NCBI GenBank assembly: GCA_039026375.1
Contig: JBCCML010000019.1
Location: forward strand, 11,639-75,638
From: Thermohalobaculum sp039026375
GTDB lineage: Bacteria > Pseudomonadota > Alphaproteobacteria > Rhodobacterales > Rhodobacteraceae
DNA length: 64,000 nucleotides
Direction: 5' to 3'
Below the pieces are notes generated by a model. The model had not been told where the DNA came from. It was given only the letters and a program-made list of their open reading frames with translations, and ran no database searches. Both the position numbers and the translations under genes were made by a program. Below, piece after piece: positions 51,023 to 59,957 of this stretch; position 1 is the stretch's first letter; each line of letters opens with the position of its first letter.

Positions 51023-52234
51023 TCAGATCAGTTTGCGCAGGTCTTGAGACCCATCCGCCAATAGCTCCGGCGTAGGCGAGATGCCTGCCGCAATCCACCG
51101 TTTGCCCTGCATATAAGCCTTGGGGTCGTTCATGGCATCGACGGCAATCAGATCGTTGCTGCGGAAGTACCAGACCGACTGTCCACCGGGGCGCGTGCCC
51201 GGCCGAACAACGGTGCGGGTAAAGCCCGTATTCAGCCCCGCGATCTGAAGCTTACAGTCATACTGATCAGACCAGAACCACGGCTCCGGCACATAGGCGG
51301 CATCCGATCCCATGATCGCCTCCGCCGCATGTTCGGCTTGATCGATGGCATTTTGCACGGACTCCAACCGCAGGCGCCCACCCTGCCAGGGGAAGGACGC
51401 GCAATCGCCCGCCGCATAGATCGCGGGATCGGAGGTGCGGCAGTGCTCGTCCACGGCGATGCCGTTCTCCAGAGTTAGGCCTGCCGTCTCGGCCAGCGCC
51501 GTTTCGGGTGCGATACCGATACCTACGACGGCGAAGTCGATGGCGATCTGGCTGCCATCGCTAAGCTCGGCGCCGGTTACCCGCCCGTTCTCGCCGATCA
51601 GCCGGGCCAAGCCCATTTCCTCGCGGATAGTGACGCCGCGCGTCTGGTGCAGGTCGCGGAAAAAGTCGCTGGTTTCTGCCGCTGCAACACGGCCTAGAAT
51701 GCGCGGCCCCTGTTCGATGACTGTGGTCTGCACGCGGCGCGCGGCCAGAACCGCCGCTGCCTCCAGCCCGATATAGCCGCCACCGATGACCAGCGCCCGC
51801 TTGCCGTCAATCACCTCCGGCGCCATTCGGTCGACATCGGCAATGTTGCGAACCTCGAAGACCCCTTGCAGATCACCGCCGATCGCCGCCGGCAACCGCC
51901 GAACCCCGGCGCCCAGGGTCAGAGCCAAAACATCGTAGTCCAGCTGCACATCGCCCAAATGAAGTTGACGCGCAGCTGGATCAATCGCCGTGGCCCGCGT
52001 GCCCCACCGCGTCTCGATCTGTTGTTCAGCGTAAAAGCTCTCAGGACGAAGATATAGCCGCTCCAGATCCATCTCGCCCAGCAAATACTTCTTCGATAAC
52101 GGTGGGCGCTGATAGGGTGGCTGCGGCTCCTCGCCGATCAGCGTGACCCGCCCTTCGTGCCCCAATGCCCGAAGCTTCGCGACAAGGGACGATCCCGCCT
52201 GTCCCGCCCCAACCACGACGACATGTTGCGCCAT
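51023..52234 (-). CDS. FAD-dependent ferredoxin/rubredoxin reductase-type oxidoreductase
   Basis: 403 residues. FAD Rossmann GAGQAGSS at residues 9-16, second dinucleotide motif VIGGGYIGLEAAAVLA for NAD(P)H, and the FAD ATG/GD motif IYAAGDCASFPW. The layout and the LIGEEPQPPYQRPPLSKKYLLG block match the reductase component of Rieske dioxygenase and cytochrome P450 systems. It passes electrons from NAD(P)H to a ferredoxin; no ferredoxin or oxygenase gene is near. A very strong site (ggaggaaa) fixes the ATG at 52234. Confidence 0.9.
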   Translation of the reverse strand: MAQHVVVVGAGQAGSSLVAKLRALGHEGRVTLIGEEPQPPYQRPPLSKKYLLGEMDLERLYLRPESFYAEQQIETRWGTRATAIDPAARQLHLGDVQLDYDVLALTLGAGVRRLPAAIGGDLQGVFEVRNIADVDRMAPEVIDGKRALVIGGGYIGLEAAAVLAARRVQTTVIEQGPRILGRVAAAETSDFFRDLHQTRGVTIREEMGLARLIGENGRVTGAELSDGSQIAIDFAVVGIGIAPETALAETAGLTLENGIAVDEHCRTSDPAIYAAGDCASFPWQGGRLRLESVQNAIDQAEHAAEAIMGSDAAYVPEPWFWSDQYDCKLQIAGLNTGFTRTVVRPGTRPGGQSVWYFRSNDLIAVDAMNDPKAYMQGKRWIAAGISPTPELLADGSQDLRKLI

Positions 52235-52312
52235 CTTTTCCTCCGTTTTCTCGGGCGGATCGTTGCCGTGCGCGCCGCGCGAATGCAAGCAACCTCGCGC
52301 AGGCGGTGCGAT

Positions 52313-52471
52313 ATGTTGCAGGCAAGGCCGACGAGGGGATCGCGGCGCTGGCGGATCCGCGCTTTTTCCGCGCCTGCGATAGAGGTTGCGCGCATCGCGG
52401 CGTGCATCTTGGTCTTTGTGATCGTCTACGCGATGCTGTCACGCGATCTGGGGCTGATCGGGCTGCTTTAA
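52313..52471 (+). CDS. possible small single-pass membrane protein
   Basis: A 52-residue frame. A basic N-terminus (MLQARPTRGSRRWR) is followed by a 20-residue hydrophobic helix (ARIAACILVFVIVYAML) and a short tail. An upstream in-frame ATG at 52283 gives 62 residues. The ribosome-binding site is weak, but the positive-inside membrane profile is convincing for a small protein. It ends 5 bp from the stop of the convergent peptidase gene. Existence is uncertain. Confidence 0.4.
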   Translation: MLQARPTRGSRRWRIRAFSAPAIEVARIAACILVFVIVYAMLSRDLGLIGLL

Positions 52472-52476
52472 CGCGG

Positions 52477-53484
52477 TCAGCGTACGGTGACGCTCGCCTC
52501 GATCTCGTCAATTTCTGCGCCGTCGCGCAGCAAGACCGCGCGCCCGCGATAAACGCCGGGCGGCCATGGCGTTCGGGTCCGGCGCCCCACCGCGCGAAAT
52601 TGCGTGGCGCGGGGTCGGGTCGCGTCATATGCGTTGCGCGCAAGCTCGGCACCGTCCGGGTCATATAGCGTCAGCGATAATCGGTCACCGTTGCGCAGGC
52701 CGAAGAAGTGTGTCCAAAAAACCAAGCCAGCTGCGTCTGGGGGCAGGGTGGTTTGCCCGGCGGTGCCCGCGCGGACATCGTCGTAGTCTGGGATGCCATC
52801 GGCAAACCCTGCGCTGAGCGGGCCACCCGGCTGGTAGTCAGCGATTGGACTAAGTGTGGCCCACATGGTGCGGCGATCGGTCAGGCGGCACGATTCGTTC
52901 TGCTCGCGGGCATCGAACGGATCGATAATCCGCCCGGCTTGATCGCGCACTTGAAAGTGCAGGTGCGGAAATTGCGTCATGCCGGAAAGACCGATCCGTC
53001 CCAGTTTTTGGCCAGGTTCAACGGCGTCGCCCGGACTGACCGCAACGGAACCGCGGGCCAGGTGGCAGTACTGGAACTGCCAGCCGTCTGCGCGTTCGAT
53101 TAGCACCGCGTTACCGCATTCCCGACCCTCGACGTCTGGCGCGTTCCGGCCAAACTGGGCGTGGTCTGCCATCCCGTCGCGGGTGGCGACCACGCGTCCT
53201 GCCGTGGCGGAGACGACATCCACGCCGGCCGCCATGGCCGAGAGATCAGCCACGCGAAAGTCAGTGCCCTTGTGGCCGTCATAACTTAGCGGCCCGCAAG
53301 TGAAATCAACCGCGCCCCGTCCCGGGTCACGATCGACGTATTGCTGGATGAAGCAAGTCTCGCCCAGTTTGCAATTGACGGGTTGGACCAAGCCTGCGGG
53401 CTCAGCGTTCGCGACAATCGCAGTACTTGAAAGGGTGCCTGCGGCGAGCGTTGCCCGCCACAGGCGCCGAAACCGCTGAGGCAT
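52477..53484 (-). CDS. M23 family metallopeptidase, exported
   Basis: 335 residues with a signal peptide ending near ANAEP. The LytM-type zinc site is intact: H71 and D75 in GHKGTDF, and H174 and H176 in FPHLHFQV. The catalytic domain spans about residues 60-190. The remaining 145 residues form a beta-rich C-terminal domain with GVYRGRAVLLRDG. Members cut peptide cross-links of peptidoglycan; the extra domain could modulate access. The gene lies 9 bp after clpA and may share its transcript. Confidence 0.88.
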   Translation of the reverse strand: MPQRFRRLWRATLAAGTLSSTAIVANAEPAGLVQPVNCKLGETCFIQQYVDRDPGRGAVDFTCGPLSYDGHKGTDFRVADLSAMAAGVDVVSATAGRVVATRDGMADHAQFGRNAPDVEGRECGNAVLIERADGWQFQYCHLARGSVAVSPGDAVEPGQKLGRIGLSGMTQFPHLHFQVRDQAGRIIDPFDAREQNESCRLTDRRTMWATLSPIADYQPGGPLSAGFADGIPDYDDVRAGTAGQTTLPPDAAGLVFWTHFFGLRNGDRLSLTLYDPDGAELARNAYDATRPRATQFRAVGRRTRTPWPPGVYRGRAVLLRDGAEIDEIEASVTVR

Positions 53485-53493
53485 CTGCCCCGA

Positions 53494-55818
53494 TCAGTCT
53501 GCGGTTAGCAGCGGCGTCTCTTCCCGGGGCAGTTGCGGTTTGCCGGGCGGAATGCTCTCCAGCACCAACTTGCCGTCTGCCACAGCGACCCGAACGACAC
53601 CGCCCTTGGATAGTTTGCCGAACAACAGCTCCTCGGCCAGGGGTTTCTTGATGTTGTCCTGGATCACGCGGCTGAGCGGTCGCGCGCCCATCTTGTCGTC
53701 GTAGCCCTTTTCCGCGATCCATTCGGCCGCTTCGGTGGTCAGTTCGATGGTGACGCCGCGCTCCATCAGTTGCGCTTCAAGCTGCATGACGAACTTTTCG
53801 ACGACGCGCAGGATGACCTCTTTCGGCAGTGGGCCGAACGAGATGATCGCATCCAGACGGTTGCGGAACTCAGGCGTGAACATCCGTTCGATCGCCTCGG
53901 TGTCCTCGCCCTCGCGCCGGTCGCGACCGAAGCCGATGGCCGCACGCGCTTGTTCTGTCGCCCCAGCATTCGACGTCATGATCAGCACAACATTGCGGAA
54001 GTTGACCGCCTTGCCGTTGTGATCCGTCAGTTTGCCGTGGTCCATGACCTGCAGCAGGATGTTGAAGACATCTGGATGCGCCTTCTCGATTTCATCCAGA
54101 AGCAACACGCAGTGCGGGTGTTGGTCGACCGCGTCGGTCAGCAGACCGCCTTGGTCAAATCCGACATAGCCCGGCGGCGCACCGATCAGGCGGCTGACGG
54201 AGTGTTTTTCCATGTATTCCGACATGTCAAAACGCGCAAACTCGATGCCGAGAACCGTTGCCAGCTGCTTCGCAACCTCGGTCTTGCCGACGCCCGTGGG
54301 GCCGGTGAAGAGGTACGAGCCAATCGGCTTTTCAGGTTCGCGCAGACCCGCGCGGCTGAGCTTGATCGCGGAGGTCAGCGCGTCGATGGCGCTGTCCTGT
54401 CCGAAGACCACGCGCTTCAGATTGCCCTCCAGATCGCGCAGTGCCTCGGTATCCGATTTGGAAACGGACTTCGGCGGGATGCGCGCGATCTTCGACACAA
54501 CGGTCTCAATCTCCTTCGGCGTAATCGTCTTACGGCGTTTTGAGTCGGGTAGCAGGTGTTGTGCGGCGCCCGCCTCATCGATCACGTCGATCGCCTTGTC
54601 GGGCAGCTTGCGATCATTGATGTAACGCGATGACAGATCCACCGCGGTTTTGATGGCATCGGCTGTGTAGCGCACGTCATGATGCTCTTCGAAGAACGGC
54701 TTAAGACCGCGCAGAATTTTCACCGCGTCGTCAGCCGAGGGTTCGTTGACATCGATCTTTTGGAACCTGCGGCTAAGTGCACGGTCTTTTTCAAAGTGCT
54801 GGCGGAACTCGCTGTATGTGGTCGAGCCCATGCAGCGCAGCGTACCCGATTGAAGCGCGGGCTTCAGCAGGTTCGAGGCATCCATCGCGCCACCGGTCGT
54901 TGCGCCAGCGCCGATCACGGTATGGATCTCGTCGATGAAGAGGATCGCGTCCGGATGCTCTTCGAGTTCCTTGACGACCGCTTTCAAGCGTTCTTCAAAA
55001 TCGCCGCGGTAGCGCGTGCCAGCGAGCAGGGCGCCCATGTCCAGTGAGAAGATCGTCGCCCCGGCCAGAACATCGGGCACTTCCTCCTCAACGATCTTCT
55101 TGGCCAAGCCTTCCGCAATCGCGGTTTTGCCCACGCCAGGGTCGCCCACTAGCAGCGGGTTGTTTTTCCGGCGGCGGCACAGAACCTGCACGCAGCGCTC
55201 AACCTCGGCATTGCGGCCGATCAGCGGGTCAACCTTGCCCTGACGCGCCTTTGCGTTGAGATCGACGCAGAACTTGCCCAGCGACGTCTCTTCGCCGGTT
55301 TCTTCGGAAGTTGTCGTCTCGTCGGGCATGTCTTCATCGTCCGATCCGCGCACGGGACGGCGTTCACCGAAGGCAGGGTCCTTCGCAACGCCGTGGCTGA
55401 GGTAGTTGACGGCGTCGTAACGGGTCATGTCCTGTTCCTGCAGGAAGAAGGCCGCGTGGCTTTCGCGTTCGTTGAAGATCGCCACCAGCACATTCGCGCC
55501 GGTCACTTCAGACCGCGAGGACGACTGCACATGGATCGCGGCGCGCTGAATGACGCGCTGGAAGCCGGTGGAGGGCGCGGCCTCGGACCCTTCCATGTCA
55601 AAGACCAGCGTCTCTAACTCGGTGTCTATAAACTTCGTCAGCGTCTTGCGCAGTTCCGCCAGATCGACCGAGCAGGCACGCATGACCCGCGCTGCATCCG
55701 GTTCGTCGATCAGCGCCAACAGCAGATGCTCCAACGTCGCCAGCTCGTGCCGACGCGCGTTGGCGAAGCCGATCGCTCGGTGGATCGCGTCTTCAAGCGA
55801 GTTTGTCAGCGAAGGCAT
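53494..55818 (-). CDS. clpA: ATP-dependent Clp protease ATP-binding subunit ClpA
   Basis: 774 residues. The N domain (1-150) matches ClpA, followed by an acidic linker (DEDMPDETTTSEETGEETS) and two AAA+ modules, the first with Walker A GDPGVGKT at 225-232 and the second with GPTGVGKT. There is no ClpB middle domain. It unfolds substrates for ClpP in the cytosol and uses the adaptor ClpS, whose gene lies 163 bp upstream. The ggagaag site is adjacent to the ATG at 55818. Confidence 0.97.
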   Translation of the reverse strand: MPSLTNSLEDAIHRAIGFANARRHELATLEHLLLALIDEPDAARVMRACSVDLAELRKTLTKFIDTELETLVFDMEGSEAAPSTGFQRVIQRAAIHVQSSSRSEVTGANVLVAIFNERESHAAFFLQEQDMTRYDAVNYLSHGVAKDPAFGERRPVRGSDDEDMPDETTTSEETGEETSLGKFCVDLNAKARQGKVDPLIGRNAEVERCVQVLCRRRKNNPLLVGDPGVGKTAIAEGLAKKIVEEEVPDVLAGATIFSLDMGALLAGTRYRGDFEERLKAVVKELEEHPDAILFIDEIHTVIGAGATTGGAMDASNLLKPALQSGTLRCMGSTTYSEFRQHFEKDRALSRRFQKIDVNEPSADDAVKILRGLKPFFEEHHDVRYTADAIKTAVDLSSRYINDRKLPDKAIDVIDEAGAAQHLLPDSKRRKTITPKEIETVVSKIARIPPKSVSKSDTEALRDLEGNLKRVVFGQDSAIDALTSAIKLSRAGLREPEKPIGSYLFTGPTGVGKTEVAKQLATVLGIEFARFDMSEYMEKHSVSRLIGAPPGYVGFDQGGLLTDAVDQHPHCVLLLDEIEKAHPDVFNILLQVMDHGKLTDHNGKAVNFRNVVLIMTSNAGATEQARAAIGFGRDRREGEDTEAIERMFTPEFRNRLDAIISFGPLPKEVILRVVEKFVMQLEAQLMERGVTIELTTEAAEWIAEKGYDDKMGARPLSRVIQDNIKKPLAEELLFGKLSKGGVVRVAVADGKLVLESIPPGKPQLPREETPLLTAD

Positions 55819-55981
55819 GGCTTCTCCTTAACGTTTTCCGTCGATCGCGAACCACTGCCCGAGCATGAGCCCAGATCTCGGATCCCGCAAGACCACGCGA
55901 CCACACAATGGTTATTTTGGCGTTGTCATGAGAGTGATCAAGGCCGTACGCGCCGTTGTGACAGGAGCGCGCGGTGGTCTG

Positions 55982-56377
55982 TCACTCCTTTTCCATCGTG
56001 CATTGCAGCGGATGCTGGTTCGAACGCGCGCAATCCATGACCTGCGTGACCTTGGTTTCGGCGACCTCAAACGGGTAAACGCCGACCACTGCAACACCCT
56101 TGGTGTGCACTGTCAGCATGATGTCGACGGCCCTGCCGTGGTCCAGGTTGAAGAACCGCTCCAAAACGTAGACGACGAATTCCATCGGGGTGTAATCGTC
56201 GTTCAGCATCAAAACTTTGTAGAGTGACGGGCGCCGCGTCTTCGGCTTCGCCTTGACGACAACATCGACGTCGCCGTCCGAGCCGCTGTCTTTGCGCCCA
56301 TCATCGTCATCGTCCGCGGAATTCGCGGTGACGTGTAGGTTGGAGCGATGGTCCGGCGATGCCGTCATGTGCGTCAT
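55982..56377 (-). CDS. clpS: ATP-dependent Clp protease adaptor ClpS
   Basis: 131 residues. After an extended acidic N-terminus (DDDDDGRKDSGSDGD) the ClpS core begins with LYKVLMLNDDYTPMEFVVYVLERFF, which binds N-degron substrates, and ends in HTKGVAVVGVYPFEVAETKVTQV. Two in-frame ATGs (56377 and 56368) are both possible. It directs N-end rule substrates to ClpA, encoded downstream in the same direction. The long acidic arm is typical of alphaproteobacterial ClpS. Confidence 0.95.
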   Translation of the reverse strand: MTHMTASPDHRSNLHVTANSADDDDDGRKDSGSDGDVDVVVKAKPKTRRPSLYKVLMLNDDYTPMEFVVYVLERFFNLDHGRAVDIMLTVHTKGVAVVGVYPFEVAETKVTQVMDCARSNQHPLQCTMEKE

Positions 56378-56435
56378 GTCCTGGGATGGCTGCCGTGGCG
56401 GCTGCGACGCAATATAGGCGATCGTGAGAAAGATA

Positions 56436-56458
56436 AAAGGGGGCCGACAGCCCCCTTT
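56436..56458 (-). terminator. intrinsic terminator of the phasin gene
   Basis: AAAGGGGGC (56436-56444) and GCCCCCTTT (56450-56458) form a perfect 9-bp stem with a 5-base loop. On the minus strand it is followed by a T-rich run (TTTTATCTTTCTC) and starts 27 bases after the phasin stop. This is the clearest intrinsic terminator in the window. Confidence 0.85.
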
Positions 56459-56484
56459 GACGACGTTGCTATGCCAGCTGTGGA

Positions 56485-56916
56485 TCAGGTGTTGTAGGTC
56501 TTCACGATGTCGCTGGCCGCGGTGAAACGCGCATTGATCGGCTCAAAGGCGTCTTTGGCGGCGGCGGTGTACATCTCGTTCAGCTTAGTAGCTTCGGCGA
56601 CGTAGGCCTCAAACGCGAACTTTGCGAACTCGGTCTGTTTTTCGAAGAACTCGGTGACCGATTTGGCCGACGACAATTCCTTGGCGGCCGCCATGCCGTC
56701 TTGGTATGACTTCTTAGAGAACGCGATCACTTCAGCGTTCATCTCTTCAGCCGCCTTCGCGACCACTTTGCCCGAAGCGACCATCGCCTCGACGTTTTCT
56801 TGACCGAACTTGGTGGCGTCCTCGACGCTCTGGGTCATTTTTTCAACGCCCTCTTCCATGGTCTTTTTGGCTTCGGCGGTGAACTCTTCGACCTGCTTGG
56901 TGGCGACTTTGTTCAT
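56485..56916 (-). CDS. phaP: phasin family protein (polyhydroxyalkanoate granule protein)
   Basis: 143 residues, almost entirely amphipathic helix and without cysteine or tryptophan: EFTAEAKKTMEEGVEKMTQSVEDATKFGQENVEAMVASGKVVAKAAEEMN, then SVTEFFEKQTEFAKFAFEAYVAEATKLNEMYTAAAKDAFEPI, the phasin core. It coats PHA granules and limits their size. A ggaggaag site fixes the ATG at 56916. TGC-rich operator-like repeats and a strong terminator flank it. Confidence 0.9.
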   Translation of the reverse strand: MNKVATKQVEEFTAEAKKTMEEGVEKMTQSVEDATKFGQENVEAMVASGKVVAKAAEEMNAEVIAFSKKSYQDGMAAAKELSSAKSVTEFFEKQTEFAKFAFEAYVAEATKLNEMYTAAAKDAFEPINARFTAASDIVKTYNT

Positions 56917-57019
56917 CGTGTCTTCCTCCGGTTTAGCGTGCCCTGGCACGGTTGTGACGTTGTCGCGTCTTGTGCGCAGACGAATCTGCAGGCGAGCACG
57001 GGGTTAATATGAGGCATGC

Positions 57020-57055
57020 TGCGCTGCGTCAAGCTGTTTTTGTGCGCTGCACAAA
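57020..57055. promoter_or_regulatory. TGC-rich repeated sites upstream of the phasin gene (PhaR-type operator candidate)
   Basis: TGCGCTGC occurs twice, at 57020-57027 and 57043-57050, with starts 23 bp apart, about two helical turns. The second copy lies inside a perfect 7-bp inverted repeat with a 3-bp spacer, TTTGTGCGCTGCACAAA (57039-57055). The sites are 104-139 bp from the phasin ATG, and similar TGC-rich sequences are the operators of PhaR in Paracoccus-type bacteria. The rest of the 309-bp gap to the dacA start shows an AT-rich patch at 57110-57130 that may hold the dacA promoter. Confidence 0.5.
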
Positions 57056-57225
57056 GATCAGATCGCGCGCTCTATCGGCGGGATACTTCGCAAAATCAGC
57101 AAGGGCGAAATTATCGTTAATAATTGATTCTCTTCTTGCTTCCAATGTGTTAGCCTGAGAACGGCAGCAGGGTTGACCAGTCGGCGCAGAACGGCGGCTT
57201 CCCAGGACAGGCAAGGAGCGCGCTT

Positions 57226-58626
57226 ATGAAGTGTGCCGTTTTTGGATCTCGCTGGGCCGTGTTGGTCTTGGCGGCCGTGCTTTGTGTGGCGGTCACGCCG
57301 CACGCTGAAGCGCGCTCGCAGGCAGCCATCGTGATGGACATGCGCAACGGCAAGGTCCTGTACGCGCGCAGCGCCGATGTGCAGCGCCACCCAGCCTCAC
57401 TGACCAAAATGATGACACTCTATCTGACGTTCGAGGCGGTCAGGGACGGGCGTCTGCGGCTGGATCAAAAGTTGCGGGTTTCGCGCCATGCGGCGCGGCA
57501 ACCGGCCTCCAAGCTCTACTTAAGGGCTGGCCAACGCGTGAGCGTGCGCAGTCTTATCAGGGCCACCGCGCTGAAATCCGCCAACGACGCAGCGATGGTG
57601 CTGGCGGAAGCGATCGGCGGCAGTCAGGCCGGTTTCGCTAGGATGATGACGCGTAAGGCGGGCGCGTTGGCCATGCGCAACTCCCGTTTCCGCAATCCAC
57701 ATGGCTTAACGCAGGCAGGCCATTACTCGACTGCCCGTGACATGGCGATCCTGGCCCGGCACCTATATTTCGATTTTCCGAAGTACTGGAACATTTTTTC
57801 GCGCCGCACCGATCATGCGGCTGGCAAGCGCATCTGGAATACAAATCGACTGCTTGCGGTGTATCGCGGCGCCGATGGCTTGAAGACCGGGTACACGCGT
57901 GCGGCCGGGTATAATTTGGCGGCTACGGCCGTGCGGGGCCGCAAGCGGATCGTGGCCGTCCAGATGGGGGCGAGTTCCTCCGCTGACCGTACGCGGAAGG
58001 TGACGCGTCTGCTGGACATGGGCTTTGCACGGGCGCAATCACGGGTCAGGACAGTGCGACCAACCGGCGCCCGCCGTGAGCCGTTGTTGGTGTTGAACAG
58101 CCCAGAGCCCCGGGACAAGCCGATACAGACGGCAACTGGAGTCGCGGCTGTCAGTGCCGTTTTGGCGCCGCAGCCAGCCCAAGCCGCCTTGCCGCCAACG
58201 ACGCCGGACCAGGCGCCCGCACCGGTGGCGGAGACTGTGATCTCGGCATCCCGTCTAGCGCCGGTAGAGGCGAAGTTGCCGCCCGTATCACCGCGCGCTG
58301 TGGGTACGGCTCCGGTGCGTGCGTCGACGCCGGCACACGACGTGCCAGAACCACCGATACGTCCCGTTCGGGTGGCAAAAAGCGGTCAGCTGTCTTGGGC
58401 GGCCGAAATTGGCCCATTTGACAGCGAATCCGATGCGCTGGTGCAGTTGGCGGGGCTTCCAGAAACAGTAAACGCGGTTGTCAGCAAGTCACCCGCCCCT
58501 GGCTTGGGAAGCGTCTTTACCATCCGCCTGCCTAGGCCAAACGAAACGCAGGCAGCCGCTGTCTGTGCGGTTGCAATTAAGCGCCCGGCCACCTGTCGGG
58601 TCATGCCGACTGGGGCGGAGCGCTAA
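57226..58626 (+). CDS. D-alanyl-D-alanine carboxypeptidase (PBP5/6 type) with SPOR domain
   Basis: 466 residues. Signal peptide of about 29 residues (WAVLVLAAVLCVAVTPHAEA). The serine peptidase motifs are all present: S58-L-T-K61, S118-A-N120 and K220-T-G222. The peptidase domain ends near residue 270. A Pro/Ala-rich linker follows and the last 75 residues (QLSWAAEIGPFDSESDALVQLAG...FTIRLPRP) form a SPOR domain that binds denuded glycan at the division site. It trims stem peptides of peptidoglycan in the periplasm. The fusion is frequent in Rhodobacterales. The aaggag site lies 8 bases before the ATG. Confidence 0.93.
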   Translation: MKCAVFGSRWAVLVLAAVLCVAVTPHAEARSQAAIVMDMRNGKVLYARSADVQRHPASLTKMMTLYLTFEAVRDGRLRLDQKLRVSRHAARQPASKLYLRAGQRVSVRSLIRATALKSANDAAMVLAEAIGGSQAGFARMMTRKAGALAMRNSRFRNPHGLTQAGHYSTARDMAILARHLYFDFPKYWNIFSRRTDHAAGKRIWNTNRLLAVYRGADGLKTGYTRAAGYNLAATAVRGRKRIVAVQMGASSSADRTRKVTRLLDMGFARAQSRVRTVRPTGARREPLLVLNSPEPRDKPIQTATGVAAVSAVLAPQPAQAALPPTTPDQAPAPVAETVISASRLAPVEAKLPPVSPRAVGTAPVRASTPAHDVPEPPIRPVRVAKSGQLSWAAEIGPFDSESDALVQLAGLPETVNAVVSKSPAPGLGSVFTIRLPRPNETQAAAVCAVAIKRPATCRVMPTGAER

Positions 58627-58635
58627 GCCAACCCG

Positions 58636-59940
58636 TTACTGGCGTCCGATCGAGCTGTAGTGGAAGCCCGCAGCACGGGCCTCTTCCGGCACATAGACGT
58701 TACGCAAATCCACCAGGACATCGCCGGACATCTGCTGCAACAAGCGCTTCAAGTCCAGGGCCCGAAACTCGTTCCACTCTGTCATTAGCACGACAACATC
58801 CGCGTCTTTTGCAGCTTGATACGCGTCGTCTGCCCAAAGCGCGCCGGGGAAAAGCTCTTCGCCTTCTCTGCGCCCTTGCGGATCGCAAAGAACAACTTCG
58901 GCGCCACCGGCTTGCAGGACAGGGACAACATCAAGGCTGGGCGCCTCGCGCATGTCATCCGTGTTGGGCTTGAAGGTAATGCCCAACATGGCGACGCGCT
59001 TCCCAGACACGCTGCCCCCGGCTTCGGCGACGATGCGATCCGCCATTGCCCGTCGGCGGTCTGCATTGACGTACACAACGGTCGAGACAATCCTGAGCGG
59101 GGCGTCATGATCGACCGCAGTCTGGACCAACGCTTGCGTGTCTTTCGGGAAGCACGACCCGCCATAGCCCGGTCCCGGATGCAGGAACTTCGATCCGATG
59201 CGATTATCCAGGCCTATCCCCTTCGCGACCGATTGCACATCGGCGCCCGCCTTCTCACAGAGATCCGCAATCTCGTTGATGAATGTGATCTTGGTCGCCA
59301 GGAACGCGTTGGCCGCGTATTTTATCATCTCGGCTGACTCGAGATCTGTGAAAACCAGCGGACGGTCCCGCAGATAGAGGGGTCGATAGATATCCGACAT
59401 CACTTGTTTTGCGCGATCGCTCTCGACACCGCAGACAATTCTGTCCGGCCGCATGAAGTCTTCGATGGCCGCCCCTTCACGCAAGAATTCGGGGTTTGAC
59501 GCAACGTCGAAGTCAGCCTCGGGCGCGACGGCGCGGATACGCCGGCCAACCTCGCGATTGGTTCCAACGGGTACGGTCGATTTCGTCACAACAACCGTAT
59601 ACTGCGATATCAGTTGGCCAACTTCCTCGGCGGCGGCGTAGACGTAACTGAGGTCCGCGTGTCCGTCCCCGCGTCGGCTGGGTGTTCCAACGGCGATGAA
59701 AACGGCGTCGGCCCCTTGCATCCCGTTGGCCAGATCGGTGGTAAACGACAAGCGGCCTGCCTCGACGTTGCGGCGAACGACATCTTCCAAGCCAGGCTCG
59801 AAGATCGGAACGCCGCCGGATTTCAGTAAGTCGACCTTGCGTTGATCTTTGTCGACGCAGACGACCTCGTGGCCGAAATCTGAAAAACACACGCCGGATA
59901 CCAGGCCAACATAGCCCGTGCCAATCATCGCAATACGCAT
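58636..59940 (-). CDS. ugd: UDP-glucose 6-dehydrogenase
   Basis: 434 residues. NAD-binding GTGYVGLVSG at residues 7-16, the GTPSRRGDGHADLSYV block at 85-100, VTKSTVPVGTN at 118-128 and the catalytic cysteine C263 in YGGSCFPKD. It oxidises UDP-glucose to UDP-glucuronate for surface polysaccharide synthesis. It is convergent with the carboxypeptidase gene (9 bp between stops) and 17 bp after mipZ in the same direction. Confidence 0.95.
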   Translation of the reverse strand: MRIAMIGTGYVGLVSGVCFSDFGHEVVCVDKDQRKVDLLKSGGVPIFEPGLEDVVRRNVEAGRLSFTTDLANGMQGADAVFIAVGTPSRRGDGHADLSYVYAAAEEVGQLISQYTVVVTKSTVPVGTNREVGRRIRAVAPEADFDVASNPEFLREGAAIEDFMRPDRIVCGVESDRAKQVMSDIYRPLYLRDRPLVFTDLESAEMIKYAANAFLATKITFINEIADLCEKAGADVQSVAKGIGLDNRIGSKFLHPGPGYGGSCFPKDTQALVQTAVDHDAPLRIVSTVVYVNADRRRAMADRIVAEAGGSVSGKRVAMLGITFKPNTDDMREAPSLDVVPVLQAGGAEVVLCDPQGRREGEELFPGALWADDAYQAAKDADVVVLMTEWNEFRALDLKRLLQQMSGDVLVDLRNVYVPEEARAAGFHYSSIGRQ

Positions 59941-59957
59941 GGATCAGTCTACCCCGT

